From an uncultured SAR116 cluster alpha proteobacterium (GTDB taxonomy: Bacteria > Pseudomonadota > Alphaproteobacteria > Puniceispirillales > Marisalimonadaceae), in contig CACNGC010000003.1 of assembly GCA_902619805.1 (NCBI GenBank), positions 1-64,000 on the forward strand: a stretch of 64,000 nucleotides of DNA. The letters run 5' to 3'. Position 1 is the stretch's first letter, and each line of letters opens with the position of its first letter. Below, in pieces: positions 9,500 to 20,763 of the stretch. The notes beneath the pieces were generated by a model that saw only the letters and a program-made list of their open reading frames with translations, ran no database searches and was not told where the DNA came from. Made by a program: the position numbers and the translations under genes.

Positions 9500-11086
9500 A
9501 TGCCAAAAGTTTTAATAAGTGATAAATTAAGTGAGTCTGCAGTTGATATTTTTAAAAAAAATAAAATTGAGACAATATACAATCCAGCCTTAAGTCATGA
9601 GGATTTGCTAAAAGAAATTAATAAATACGATGGACTTGCAATAAGATCGGCTACAAAGGTTACTGAAGAGGTCTTTGAGAATGCTAAAAATTTAAAAATT
9701 GTAGGTCGTGCTGGTATTGGAACTGACAATATTGATAAATTATCGGCCACTAAAAATGGTGTAATTGTAATGAATACACCCTTTGGGAATGCTGTTACTA
9801 CAGCTGAGCATGCCATAGCCCTTATGATGTCACTTGTTAGGATGATCCCGCAGGCTGACAGTTCTACTAAATTAGGTAAATGGGAAAAATCTAAATTTAA
9901 TGGTACTGAAATAAATGGTAAGTATTTAGGTTTAATTGGTTGTGGAAATATTGGATCTATTGTAGCAAGTAGAGCCTTAGGTCTAAAGATGAAGGTATTG
10001 GCGTATGATCCATTCCTTATACAAGAAAAAGCATCTGAATTAGGAATTGAAAAAGTAGATTTGGAATACTTACTTAAGTACTCTGATATTATATCATTGC
10101 ATACACCTCTTACTGAAGACACTAAAAATATAATTTCATCCGAAGCAATTAGCATAATGAAAAAAGGATCGAGGATCATTAACTGTGCTAGAGGAGGTCT
10201 TGTAGACGAGGTGGCTTGTAGAGCAGCACTTGAAACAGGACATTTGGCAGGTGCGGCTTTTGATGTTTTTATAGAAGAGCCTGCTAAAGAAAATATTTTG
10301 TTTGATGCTCCTAATTTTGTAGCAACCCCACATTTAGGTGCAGCTACAATTGAAGCACAAGAAAACGTTGCTATTCAAATAGCTCAACAAATGTCAGATT
10401 ATCTTAATACAGGAGCTGTGGTAAATGCTCTCAACTATCCTAGTGTATCTGCAGAGGAAGCACCAATCCTTAAACCTTATGTTAGGTTAGCCTATCTAAT
10501 GGGATCATTTTTAGGACAAGTTACACAAGAGGGTATATTAAGTGTAAAATTAGAACTAGAAGGTAAAGCATCAAACCTTCTTGACGTACCTTTAATGTCA
10601 AGCTTATTAGTAGGCATTTTGGAACCTTCTTCTGCTGCTGTTAACGATATAAGCTCAACGTCAATTGCTTCTAGTAGAGGTATAAACTTATCAACAATTA
10701 AGCATGAAAGAAGATGTGATTATGAAACTTTGCTTAAAATTACTATCAAACATGACAATGGTGAAAGAACGATTACAGGCACTTTAATTGCTGGTAACAA
10801 ACCAAGAATTATAAATATTCAAGGAATTTCAATTGAATCAGAATTTCCAAAAAATGCTTTATATCTAAGAAATTATGATAAACCAGGTTTCATTGGTGAT
10901 TTGGGTAATAAACTAGGAAATAATAACATTAACATCGCCTCTTTCCATTTAGGGCGTCGTAATGTAGGAGGAGAAGCAATAGCATTAGTTGAGATAGATG
11001 GAAAGATTGATGAGAAAATTATATCTGAAATAAGAAATTTACCCCAAGTTGCAAGGGTAAATTCAATTAATTTTGAAGGTAAATAA
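9500..11086 (+). CDS. serA: D-3-phosphoglycerate dehydrogenase SerA
   Basis: First step of serine biosynthesis, oxidising 3-phosphoglycerate with NAD. The 528-residue long form has the substrate domain (1-95), and the nucleotide domain with GCGNIG at 147-152 and aspartate at the end of beta-2 (LAYD, 170). Catalytic R231 (NCARGG), E260 and H278 (TPHLGA) follow. Next come the intervening ASB domain (about 310-450) and a C-terminal ACT domain (about 455-528) with NYDKPGFIGDLG. The ACT and ASB domains suggest serine feedback control, as known for this length class. It is the second gene of the serC operon. Confidence 0.96.
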   Translation: MPKVLISDKLSESAVDIFKKNKIETIYNPALSHEDLLKEINKYDGLAIRSATKVTEEVFENAKNLKIVGRAGIGTDNIDKLSATKNGVIVMNTPFGNAVTTAEHAIALMMSLVRMIPQADSSTKLGKWEKSKFNGTEINGKYLGLIGCGNIGSIVASRALGLKMKVLAYDPFLIQEKASELGIEKVDLEYLLKYSDIISLHTPLTEDTKNIISSEAISIMKKGSRIINCARGGLVDEVACRAALETGHLAGAAFDVFIEEPAKENILFDAPNFVATPHLGAATIEAQENVAIQIAQQMSDYLNTGAVVNALNYPSVSAEEAPILKPYVRLAYLMGSFLGQVTQEGILSVKLELEGKASNLLDVPLMSSLLVGILEPSSAAVNDISSTSIASSRGINLSTIKHERRCDYETLLKITIKHDNGERTITGTLIAGNKPRIINIQGISIESEFPKNALYLRNYDKPGFIGDLGNKLGNNNINIASFHLGRRNVGGEAIALVEIDGKIDEKIISEIRNLPQVARVNSINFEGK

Positions 11087-11121
11087 ATAGTATTTCTTTT
11101 AAAGATTTATTAGATACATTT

Positions 11122-11149
11122 ATAACTTTAGTATATAAAAAGTTATTTT
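11122..11149 (+). terminator. Weak terminator-like hairpin after serA
   Basis: ATAACTTT (11122-11129) and AAAGTTAT (11139-11146) form an 8-bp stem with a 9-nt loop, followed by TTTA. It sits in the 81-nt gap between serA and hisZ. The stem has a single GC pair and the T run is short, so it would be a weak terminator at best. It could equally be part of a hisZ leader. Confidence 0.3.
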
Positions 11150-11167
11150 ACAATTTAGGTACTAGGA

Positions 11168-12307
11168 ATGACCAGTTCACAAATTCAAAAAGGACTATTA
11201 CCTGCTGGATTAAGTGACGTTCTTTATCCCAAAGCTCAAGTTCAAGCAAAAAAAATTGAAAATTTGCTAGATGTGTTTTCTAATTATGGCTACCTAAGAG
11301 TAAAACCTCCCCTAGTTGAATATGAAGAAACTCTATTATCTGACGGACCTGGAACAGTGCTAAAGGATTCTACTTTTAGAATTATGGATCCTTTATCACA
11401 AAAAATGATGGCATTAAGATCAGATTTAACAGCTCAAATATCTAGAATAGCCTCTACAAGATTATCTCACCTAACACGTCCACTTAGATTATCTTATTCT
11501 GGAGATGTTTTAAGAGTAAAAGGGGATAGTTTTAATACCGAGCGTCAAAAGACACAAGTTGGTGCAGAATTAATTGGATTAGAGAATGAATTTTGTGATG
11601 CTGAAATTATTCTCATTTGTTTAAAAGCACTTAAATCAATTAATATTGAAAATATAACAATTGATATAAACTTACCATTTTTAAGAGAGTTTTTTTTAAG
11701 AGATCTTTCATCTCCTGTAAAAGAAGAAATTAACAAAGCAATAGATTTAAGAGATAAAAAAAGTCTAAAAAAGTTTAAATTTAAGTATTCTAAAATTGTA
11801 CTAGATCTTATGGAAGCTTCTGGTGATTATTCATTTGCTACTAACTTTTTACGTAAATTAAAATTAGAAGGTTTTGTTAATGATGTAAGAGACTATTATT
11901 TAAAAGTAATTGATATAGTTTATAAGAATGATTCATCTATCAAGATTTCAATTGATCCACTTGAGAACAGAGGATTTAATTATCATACTGGTTTATCTTT
12001 TACAATTTTTTCTGAAAATTTAAAAGGAGAAATTGCTAAAGGTGGAAGGTACAAAACTTTAAATGATGAAACAGCAATTGGATGTACAATTTATACTGAA
12101 AAAATTTATTCTAATTCAAAATCTAGCATAGATAAAAGTATAGTGTATGTGCCTTATCTTAATATAAATGACGCAGATTACATTATAAACAAAGGTTATA
12201 GAGTTGTTTTTGGAAATAACTTAACCTCCGATTTAAAAAAAGATGCTTTTAATCTAAAATGTCAATTTATTTGGGAAAATAAAAAGATCGTCAAATTAGA
12301 AACTTAG
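11168..12307 (+). CDS. hisZ: ATP phosphoribosyltransferase regulatory subunit HisZ
   Basis: Catalytically inactive histidyl-tRNA-synthetase paralogue. In the known family it assembles with short-form HisG to give the first, histidine-inhibited enzyme of histidine synthesis. The 379-residue product starts with GLLPAGLSDVLYP, has class-II-synthetase-like motif 2 (LRSDLTAQISRIA near 78-90) and the RGFNYHTGLSFT segment near 274. True HisRS motifs and the anticodon domain are absent or degenerate. hisG is not in the window. It is followed by purA after 30 nt, as in Rhodospirillales-like genomes. HisRS is the main alternative and is disfavoured by length and the YHTG context. Confidence 0.87.
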   Translation: MTSSQIQKGLLPAGLSDVLYPKAQVQAKKIENLLDVFSNYGYLRVKPPLVEYEETLLSDGPGTVLKDSTFRIMDPLSQKMMALRSDLTAQISRIASTRLSHLTRPLRLSYSGDVLRVKGDSFNTERQKTQVGAELIGLENEFCDAEIILICLKALKSINIENITIDINLPFLREFFLRDLSSPVKEEINKAIDLRDKKSLKKFKFKYSKIVLDLMEASGDYSFATNFLRKLKLEGFVNDVRDYYLKVIDIVYKNDSSIKISIDPLENRGFNYHTGLSFTIFSENLKGEIAKGGRYKTLNDETAIGCTIYTEKIYSNSKSSIDKSIVYVPYLNINDADYIINKGYRVVFGNNLTSDLKKDAFNLKCQFIWENKKIVKLET

Positions 12308-14538
<2,231 letters not shown>

Positions 14539-14629
14539 TTATTTCTCCAAAACTTCAAATATATTATTTTAACTAAATTTATATAGCATCTTTATGTTCT
14601 TAATTAAAGTATTTATAAAAATAAAGAAT

Positions 14630-15643
14630 TTATACCTTTAGTTGCTCAATAAGTACAGAAATGTCTCTAGGTAATGGGCTAGAAAATTCTAAATATTTAT
14701 CACTAATTGGATGATGAAAACAAAGTTTTGATGCGTGCAATGCTTGTCTATTAAAAGATTTGATTAACTTATTTTTTTCTTTTAGGTGTGAATTTTTAAA
14801 ATTTTTTTGTGATATTGGCTTCCCATATAAATCATCACCAATTATCCCATGACCTAGATATGACATATGAACTCGAATTTGATGAGTTCTCCCAGTTTCA
14901 AGTTTACACTCAATTAAACTAGCAAAAGGGGTAAAAATATCTAAAACTTTCCATTTTGTAATAGCTATTTTTCCTTTGTCTACAACAGCCATTTTTTTTC
15001 TATTTAATGGAGATCTTCCAATAGGTTTTTCAATAATACCTAGATTTATAGGTTGTCCCCATACAACAGCATTATATCTTCTATCTAAATCATGATTAAA
15101 AAAAATTTTACTTAGATTTGAATGCGCTAATTCTGTTTTTGCAATGACCATTACACCGCTAGTATTTTTATCTAGTCTATGTACTATACCTGGTCTTCTT
15201 ACACCTCCAATTCCTTTTAAATTTTCACCACAATGATAAAGAAGAGCATTAACTAGGGTTCCATTAGGAGAACCAGGTGCTGGGTGAACTACAATGCCGG
15301 AGTTTTTGTTAATAACAATAATAAATTCATCTTCATATAGAATATTTAATTTAATATTTTCAGGTAAAGGTATAGCTTCACTGAGTTTTGGTAATTGAAT
15401 TTCAACAATTTCACAATTTTGAATCTTAAATGAAGGATTATTCACTGTATTACCATCTACTTTCAGATGTTGATTTTCTATTAAATTTTTAACTCTACTT
15501 CTAGAAATTGATAAGTTATTTTTATTTAATAGTTGTTTTGTGGAGTCACTTACTTTAATAGCTTCAGTAACCCATGTATCAAGCCTTTCAAAAGGTAAAT
15601 TGAAGTCTTTTACAACAAGTAGAATTTTAATAGGAACTGTCAT
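14630..15643 (-). CDS. rluD: 23S rRNA pseudouridine synthase, RluD type
   Basis: Isomerises uridines of 23S rRNA helix 69 in the known RluD family. The 337-residue product has an N-terminal S4 RNA-binding domain (about 15-85, SRSRVKNLIENQHLKVDG). The catalytic domain follows, with D158 in HRLDKNTSG and LETGRTHQIRVHMSYLGHGIIGD near 275. The reading frame stays open 87 codons upstream, but that part is antisense to the next gene. MTVPIKILLV...ERLD matches the family N-terminus. Its ATG shares the CATG at 15641-15644 with the divergent gene, and no Shine-Dalgarno is visible. RluC-type specificity cannot be fully excluded. Confidence 0.88.
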   Translation of the reverse strand: MTVPIKILLVVKDFNLPFERLDTWVTEAIKVSDSTKQLLNKNNLSISRSRVKNLIENQHLKVDGNTVNNPSFKIQNCEIVEIQLPKLSEAIPLPENIKLNILYEDEFIIVINKNSGIVVHPAPGSPNGTLVNALLYHCGENLKGIGGVRRPGIVHRLDKNTSGVMVIAKTELAHSNLSKIFFNHDLDRRYNAVVWGQPINLGIIEKPIGRSPLNRKKMAVVDKGKIAITKWKVLDIFTPFASLIECKLETGRTHQIRVHMSYLGHGIIGDDLYGKPISQKNFKNSHLKEKNKLIKSFNRQALHASKLCFHHPISDKYLEFSSPLPRDISVLIEQLKV

Positions 15644-16037
15644 GTCTAATACGTTTGACCCAAAAACAGAAAAAACTTCTTTTGTAGTTTCTAATATAAA
15701 GGTTATAAAAATTATTGCTATAATTTTAGGATTATTAATTATTATTGGATTAATTTTTCTATTTTGGGGATTAGGAAAAAAATATAATAAAGTTAATAAT
15801 ACTACTGCTATAAATAAAATCCTCGAAGATAATAAAGAGAATACAAATAAATTTGATTTCAATGAACCAAATGAAGCACAGTTGATCTCTTCATCTTTAG
15901 GCACTAATAATGAAATATTATTACGATATCTTTACAAGGGTAAAAACACTTTAGTAATATTAGACGTTAAAACAAAAAATATTAAATCTATTGTTACTAT
16001 TAAAAAGGGTCAAAATAGTTTCAAGATTAATAAGTAA
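15642..16037 (+). CDS. Small single-pass membrane protein, DUF6476-like
   Basis: A 131-residue protein with a short N-terminal tail, one strong membrane helix (about 22-44, ending FLFWGLG) and a hydrophilic domain rich in beta-strand-like segments ending in KKGQNSFKIN. Small proteins of this layout (DUF6476) lie next to rluD and rpoH in many alphaproteobacteria. I use that synteny together with the topology for the name; function is unknown. AGGA at 15632-15635 lies 6 nt before the ATG, which supports this start. The ATG overlaps the divergent rluD ATG by 2 nt. ltaE starts 14 nt downstream, so the two are probably co-transcribed. Confidence 0.6.
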   Translation: MSNTFDPKTEKTSFVVSNIKVIKIIAIILGLLIIIGLIFLFWGLGKKYNKVNNTTAINKILEDNKENTNKFDFNEPNEAQLISSSLGTNNEILLRYLYKGKNTLVILDVKTKNIKSIVTIKKGQNSFKINK

Positions 16038-16051
16038 AATAAGAATTTATA

Positions 16052-17113
16052 ATGTATGAAGAAAAAATTCTAATTGGAACTGACACAACTTCTGGTATTG
16101 CTCCACAAATATTAGATGCAGTTGCAGAAGTTTCACATATAAAAACATTTCCTTATGGTAATGATACTATCACAGAGGAGTGTAAAAATGTTGTTAAAAA
16201 TATTTTTGAAAAAAGTGATTTAGAAATCATCCCTATGGTCTCTGGTACAGCCTCAAATTCTCTAGCATTATCATCTTTTATGAGGTCTTATGGAAGTGTT
16301 ATTTGTCATAGTGATGCACATATCAACAAAGATGAAGGAGGAGCGCCAGAGTTTTTTTCTGGTGGTGGCAAATTACTAACTATTTCAAATTCTCTAGGAC
16401 GTATAAAAGCTCAAGATTTTCAAAACAAAATTGATGAAATAAACTTTAAACGCAAATCAAGCTCTTTAATATCTGGTGTTTCAATTACACAATTAGCTGA
16501 AAATGGAACTTTATATTCACTAGATGAAATAGAAGCGATAAGCAAAATTTGCAAAAAAAATAACCTCTATCTTCATATGGATGGAGCTAGATTTTCAAAT
16601 GCATTAGTCTACCAAGAATTAATATCTCCCGCACAAGCCACATGGAAAGTTGGAGTTGATTGTCTGTCACTAGGTGCAACAAAAAATGGTGCTATGGCAG
16701 CAGAATTAATAATATTTTTTAATAAAACATTAGCAAGTGAAGCTCAAAAGATTATTAAGCAGACTGGACACGTAATTCCAAAAACTAGATTTATCTCTGC
16801 TCAGTTAAATGCATGGTTTAAAGATGATTTGTGGTTGGAATTAGCTAAGTCAGCTAATGAAAATGCTTTATACCTAAGGAATCAATTATCTGAATTTAAT
16901 GATTTTAAATTCTTATATCCAACTCAGGGAAATGAAGTTTTTGTAAAGATGACTGATTTATCATATCAAAATATTCTCAAGTTAAATATAATTCCAAATT
17001 TATGGAATAAAATTGATAAAGATCATTTAGTGGTTAGATTTGTAACATCTTTTGAAACAACTTCAAGTCAGATAGATGAAATTATCAATCGATTGAAAAC
17101 TTATTTTAATTAA
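16052..17113 (+). CDS. ltaE: Low-specificity L-threonine aldolase-type PLP enzyme
   Basis: Probably cleaves L-threonine or L-allo-threonine to glycine and acetaldehyde. The 353-residue fold-type I PLP protein belongs to the beta-eliminating lyase/threonine aldolase family. SGTASNSLAL (64-73) forms the phosphate cup, HMDGARFSNAL carries D177 and R180, and the Schiff-base lysine is K211 in LGATKNGAM. The family also includes aldolases of phenylserine and other beta-hydroxy amino acids, so the exact substrate is inferred. It lies downstream of the small membrane protein gene and ends tail-to-tail with the next gene in a palindromic TTAA (17110-17113). Confidence 0.85.
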   Translation: MYEEKILIGTDTTSGIAPQILDAVAEVSHIKTFPYGNDTITEECKNVVKNIFEKSDLEIIPMVSGTASNSLALSSFMRSYGSVICHSDAHINKDEGGAPEFFSGGGKLLTISNSLGRIKAQDFQNKIDEINFKRKSSSLISGVSITQLAENGTLYSLDEIEAISKICKKNNLYLHMDGARFSNALVYQELISPAQATWKVGVDCLSLGATKNGAMAAELIIFFNKTLASEAQKIIKQTGHVIPKTRFISAQLNAWFKDDLWLELAKSANENALYLRNQLSEFNDFKFLYPTQGNEVFVKMTDLSYQNILKLNIIPNLWNKIDKDHLVVRFVTSFETTSSQIDEIINRLKTYFN

Positions 17114-17484
17114 ATTCCATAATTTAAATTAATAGCTATACTCAGAATTATTGATTTAACTTGAGTAATTATGTCTTTTTCAAATACAAATGCAAATTTT
17201 CCTATATAAGAGTATCCTAAAAGTAATGGTAAAAAATATATTCTAATCATAAAAATTAGCCAAGCTATGTACATTGGTATCAATGGTTGGACAATAAAAC
17301 TAGGTGTAATTTTATTTGTAATATTAATAATTGGATTAGCAAGTTTAGTTATAAAGCGATACAAAATAAAATTACTAGCTTCACTTAAAAACAAATTTAA
17401 TATAAAATTAATTAATAAAATTACCATTAAGCATGCTAAAAAGTAATCAATAGCAACGAGCCATATAGGGAAATTATTAATCAT
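17110..17484 (-). CDS. Small integral membrane protein, possibly YggT-like
   Basis: A 124-residue, very hydrophobic protein with a membrane segment near 5-33 and a second hydrophobic block near 62-95. Between them is FITKLANPIINITNKITPSFI. That central motif, a 'NPI..' turn ahead of a conserved Pro and then a helix, resembles the YggT layout. Identity is too low to be sure, and the function of YggT proteins is itself uncertain. It is expressed alone, divergent from ettA over 125 nt, and shares its stop region with ltaE. A genuine gene is likely because of its length, its membrane pattern and its tight junction. Confidence 0.55.
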   Translation of the reverse strand: MINNFPIWLVAIDYFLACLMVILLINFILNLFLSEASNFILYRFITKLANPIINITNKITPSFIVQPLIPMYIAWLIFMIRIYFLPLLLGYSYIGKFAFVFEKDIITQVKSIILSIAINLNYGI

Positions 17485-17560
17485 AAAGATACCATACTAA
17501 CATATTGTATAAATGAGAAATTATAATATAAATTGTATGTTTATTTAAGCGAAAAAAACT

Positions 17561-17607
17561 TTGAATACTAGTTATTTTATTAATAAAAATATAAGCCTGA
17601 GGTGATC
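17561..17607 (+). promoter_or_regulatory. Predicted ettA promoter and extended ribosome binding site
   Basis: TTGAAT (17561-17566), a 17-nt spacer and TAAAAA (17584-17589) make a possible promoter. GAGGTGATC at 17599-17607 is complementary over nine bases to the usual 3' end of 16S rRNA, with the GAGG core 7 nt before the ATG at 17610. This is the longest anti-Shine-Dalgarno match I noticed in the window. It precedes a factor that acts on ribosomes. The promoter part is tentative; the ribosome site is clear. Confidence 0.5.
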
Positions 17608-17609
17608 AT

Positions 17610-19289
17610 ATGAATAACCCACAATATATCTATTCAATGTATAAATTAAGTAAGGTTTACCCTGGGGGGAAACAAGTAATTAAAGATATGAGTTTATCTT
17701 TCTTACCTGGAGCCAAAATAGGAGTTCTGGGGGGTAATGGATCGGGTAAATCAACTCTGTTAAAAATTATGGCAGGTGTTGATAGAGAATATAATGGAGA
17801 GGCAAAATTAGCTGATGGAATAAAAGTAGGCTATCTTGCTCAAGAACCAGAATTAAACAATAGCTTGAATGTTTATGAAAATGTAATGGAAGGAATGGCT
17901 GAAGCAAAACAACTTGTTGATGATTTTAATGCTATTTCTCTAAAGTTTTCAGAGAATTTAACTGAAGATGAAATGGATCAAGTTATTACAAAGCAAGGTG
18001 AGTTGCAGGAACAAATTGATAATATGGATGCATGGGATTTGGATAGAAAAGCAGAGATAGCCATGGATGCATTGAGTCTACCTCCAGCAGAAGCAAAAAT
18101 AGATCATTTGTCTGGTGGTGAAAAAAGAAGAGTTGCTTTAGCTCAATTACTTTTATCAAATCCAGATTTTTTGTTGTTGGATGAACCAACTAATCATTTA
18201 GATGCTCTTTCTGTAGCGTGGTTACAAAGATTTCTTCATGATTTTCCAGGTACTGTTGTAACCATTACTCATGATAGATATTTTTTAGATGAAGTTGCTG
18301 GCTGGATTTTAGAATTAGACCGTGGAGAAGGTATTCCTTTTAAAGGTAATTATTCTGGCTGGCTAGAGCAAAAGCAAAAACGACTTGAACTTGAAGGAAA
18401 AGCAGAAGAAGCAAGAAAAAGAAAAATTAACGAAGAATTAGAGTGGATAAAGTCAGCACCTAGAGCAAGGCAGGCGAAATCAAAGGCTAGAATAACTTCT
18501 TATGAAGAACTCGTCTCCAAAGAACAGAAAAAAGAAATTAATACTGGAAACCTTGTAATACCACCCGCACCCAGACTTGGTAATGATGTAATAACTTTTA
18601 AAAATGTCAGCAAGTCCTTTGATGACAAATTGTTAATAGATAATCTTAGTTTTAAACTTCCTCCAGGAGGAATTATAGGTGTTATTGGAGCAAATGGTGC
18701 AGGTAAGACTACTCTATTTAGATTAATAACTAATGAAGTGGAGCCAAACAACGGAGAAATCTCAATTGGAGAAACTGTAAGTTTAAACTATGTTGACCAA
18801 TCAAGGGACGATTTAAAACCAGACCAAAACGTATGGCAGTCTATTTGTGATGGACTAGACGAAATACAAATTGGTAAAAAGACTATTCAAAGTAGAGCTT
18901 ATGTTGGCCAATTTAATTTCAAGGGATCTGACCAACAAAAAATTGTAAGTCAATTGTCTGGTGGAGAAAGAAATAGAGTGCATCTAGCTAAGATGTTAAA
19001 AGACCCAGGGAATGTTTTACTTTTGGATGAACCGACTAACGACCTTGATGTAGATACATTAAGAGCATTAGAAGAAGCAATTCTTGATTTTTCAGGATGT
19101 GTAGTTGTAATTTCACATGATAGATGGTTTCTAAACAAACTTGCTACACATATTCTCGCTTTTGAGGGTGGTAGTCATGTAGAGTGGTTTGAAGGAAATT
19201 ATCAAGATTATGAGTTAGACAAAAAAAGAAGATTAGGTGATGAGGCGCTTAATCCAAAACGAATAAAATATAAACCTATATTAAGATAA
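17610..19289 (+). CDS. ettA: Energy-dependent translational throttle protein EttA (ABC-F)
   Basis: ABC-F ATPase that binds the ribosomal E site and gates entry into elongation according to ATP/ADP. The 559-residue product (E. coli about 555) has two ABC domains. The first has GGNGSGKST near 48 and SGGEKRRVALAQLLL; the second has GANGAGKTT near 362 and SGGERNRVHLAKML. The arm insertion in domain 1 and a charged linker (EGKAEEARKRKINEELEWIK) lie between them. No membrane segments are present, so it is not a transporter. The start YIYSMYKLSKVYPGGKQV matches EttA. It stops 1 nt before the convergent mlaC stop codon. Confidence 0.95.
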   Translation: MNNPQYIYSMYKLSKVYPGGKQVIKDMSLSFLPGAKIGVLGGNGSGKSTLLKIMAGVDREYNGEAKLADGIKVGYLAQEPELNNSLNVYENVMEGMAEAKQLVDDFNAISLKFSENLTEDEMDQVITKQGELQEQIDNMDAWDLDRKAEIAMDALSLPPAEAKIDHLSGGEKRRVALAQLLLSNPDFLLLDEPTNHLDALSVAWLQRFLHDFPGTVVTITHDRYFLDEVAGWILELDRGEGIPFKGNYSGWLEQKQKRLELEGKAEEARKRKINEELEWIKSAPRARQAKSKARITSYEELVSKEQKKEINTGNLVIPPAPRLGNDVITFKNVSKSFDDKLLIDNLSFKLPPGGIIGVIGANGAGKTTLFRLITNEVEPNNGEISIGETVSLNYVDQSRDDLKPDQNVWQSICDGLDEIQIGKKTIQSRAYVGQFNFKGSDQQKIVSQLSGGERNRVHLAKMLKDPGNVLLLDEPTNDLDVDTLRALEEAILDFSGCVVVISHDRWFLNKLATHILAFEGGSHVEWFEGNYQDYELDKKRRLGDEALNPKRIKYKPILR

Positions 19290-19290
19290 A

Positions 19291-19935
19291 TTAATTATCT
19301 CTAGTCATTTTGTTCAATAATATGTCAAAGTTGCCTCTATTTTTCCTCAAAATAGATACAGCTTCGGCTTTTTGTGAGCTTACTAAAGATATGCCTTCTA
19401 TTTCTAAATCAAGAATTAGAAATGATCCATTTTTATTCGCAGCTAATTTCCACAAAAGATTTATATCAGGTTTTTTCTTATTAGGATCTTCAATTAATCC
19501 TCTTACATAAATTAGTTTTTTACCACGTCTTTCAGATTTTATTGGTTTATAAGATAATGTTGCTAGAGTGTTAAAATGATCTTCAATAGTAATGACTATT
19601 TGTTTTAGTAAAGCAGCTTTATACTTTTCTTTCTGTATTTCTGAGGCCTTTTTCCAAAAAGACCCAGTTGTGGCTTTGCTCATAAAATCAAGATTAATAT
19701 ATTTTTTTATTAATAATTCAATTTTTAAGGATCTCTCATTTGGTTCTAGTTTTATAGTGTCAATAGCATGTTCTTGAGCCTCTAAAATCATTTGTTGAAT
19801 AGTAGATTCACCCATTTTCAAATTATCGGATAAAGATTTAGTAATATTAACGTTAAAAATCATAAAAATTAAAAACGTATAACTTAAAAACTTGCTTATT
19901 TTTTTTCTAATCCAAAAGCTTTTCAAATTCTGCAT
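19291..19935 (-). CDS. mlaC: MlaC/Ttg2D-like periplasmic phospholipid carrier
   Basis: Ferries phospholipid between the outer-membrane MlaA complex and the inner-membrane MlaFEDB complex. The 214-residue product has a basic, hydrophobic signal segment (about 10-35). The ABC-tol-type MlaC domain follows, with the family pattern FMSKATTGSFWKKASEIQKEKY and a late LLWKLAANKNGSFLILDLEIEGISLV. I start at ATG 19935, because further upstream in-frame codons lie deep inside mlaA. It overlaps the mlaA 3' end by 29 nt, so translation is coupled. mlaD, E, F and B are not present here. Confidence 0.85.
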   Translation of the reverse strand: MQNLKSFWIRKKISKFLSYTFLIFMIFNVNITKSLSDNLKMGESTIQQMILEAQEHAIDTIKLEPNERSLKIELLIKKYINLDFMSKATTGSFWKKASEIQKEKYKAALLKQIVITIEDHFNTLATLSYKPIKSERRGKKLIYVRGLIEDPNKKKPDINLLWKLAANKNGSFLILDLEIEGISLVSSQKAEAVSILRKNRGNFDILLNKMTRDN

Positions 19936-20647
19936 CCAAATTGTTATTTTTATTCTCAATATATTTTTCACTATAAATTTCATTACGCCTATTTTGTAGG
20001 TAAAATGATCTAACTTTGACATAAGGATCAGCTGAAAGATAAATGTTGTCGAGTGTTTTAGACATTTTACTTCTCTTGTCAATTATATTAATAGGAACTT
20101 CAGCTAAGCTCAAATCATCAATTGAATTAGAAGATAAAGTTGCCATATTTTGTCTGTCTAGGATAGTTCCAGTTAAATCCCTAGTTGTTTTTGGTCCAAT
20201 TAAGGGCACCATCAAAAAGGGTCCTTCTGAAACATTTAACCGAGCAAGGGTTGATCCAAAATCTCTCTTTTTAATAACAGTTTCTCCTTTGTCTAGATCA
20301 TAAAAACCTAGTGTAAGGCCATTTAAAAGAAACTTAGCTGATGCTAAAATCGTATTTTCCATATCTGTTTGTAGAGCGCTGTTAATTATAGTACTAGGCG
20401 TGTCCATCCATTGAAGATGATTACTAACACTTGTTCTGATTTTTGCAGGAACTTTTTTGACATAAGTTTTGCTTATTGGTGACATGATTTTCTGATCTAC
20501 ATATTTATTAAATTGAAATACATTCCTATTTGTTTTTTCGAATGGATCTCTGTTTTCAGATGCAAACTTGGTAGAATTTGAGCACCCATTTAAAATAAAT
20601 AAAGCTGCTATGAATTTTACAAATAAAAATTTATATTTTTTAGTCAT
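19907..20647 (-). CDS. mlaA: Outer-membrane lipoprotein MlaA (VacJ)
   Basis: Removes mislocalised phospholipid from the outer leaflet of the outer membrane and passes it to MlaC. The 246-residue precursor has a lipoprotein signal with lipobox LNGC and acylated C22. The family hallmarks follow: DPFEKTNRNVFQFN, a NGLTLGFYDLDKG helix region, RDFGSTLARLNVSEGPFLMVPLIGP and TTRDLTGTILD. It is the first gene of a two-gene mlaA-mlaC unit and diverges from uvrD over 136 nt. No clear Shine-Dalgarno precedes the ATG at 20647. Confidence 0.94.
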   Translation of the reverse strand: MTKKYKFLFVKFIAALFILNGCSNSTKFASENRDPFEKTNRNVFQFNKYVDQKIMSPISKTYVKKVPAKIRTSVSNHLQWMDTPSTIINSALQTDMENTILASAKFLLNGLTLGFYDLDKGETVIKKRDFGSTLARLNVSEGPFLMVPLIGPKTTRDLTGTILDRQNMATLSSNSIDDLSLAEVPINIIDKRSKMSKTLDNIYLSADPYVKVRSFYLQNRRNEIYSEKYIENKNNNLDAEFEKLLD

Positions 20648-20763
20648 GTAATGAACACACGTTAATCAATCTAATCATTATTTTATTATTATTAATTTAT
20701 TAAATTTGTACAAGTTAAACCACAAATATGTTAAAAATATGTAAGTGTTTTTCTTAAATTCTT

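Noticed and set aside
15644-15904. 87-codon N-terminal extension of RluD with hydrophobic stretches
   Set aside because: It is the antisense of the small membrane protein gene's codons; RluD homologues start at MTVPIK-like positions, and the + gene has its own ribosome site.
17610-19289. ABC transporter ATPase role for EttA (and for Uup)
   Set aside because: Both have two fused ABC domains with ABC-F linkers and no membrane partner genes nearby.
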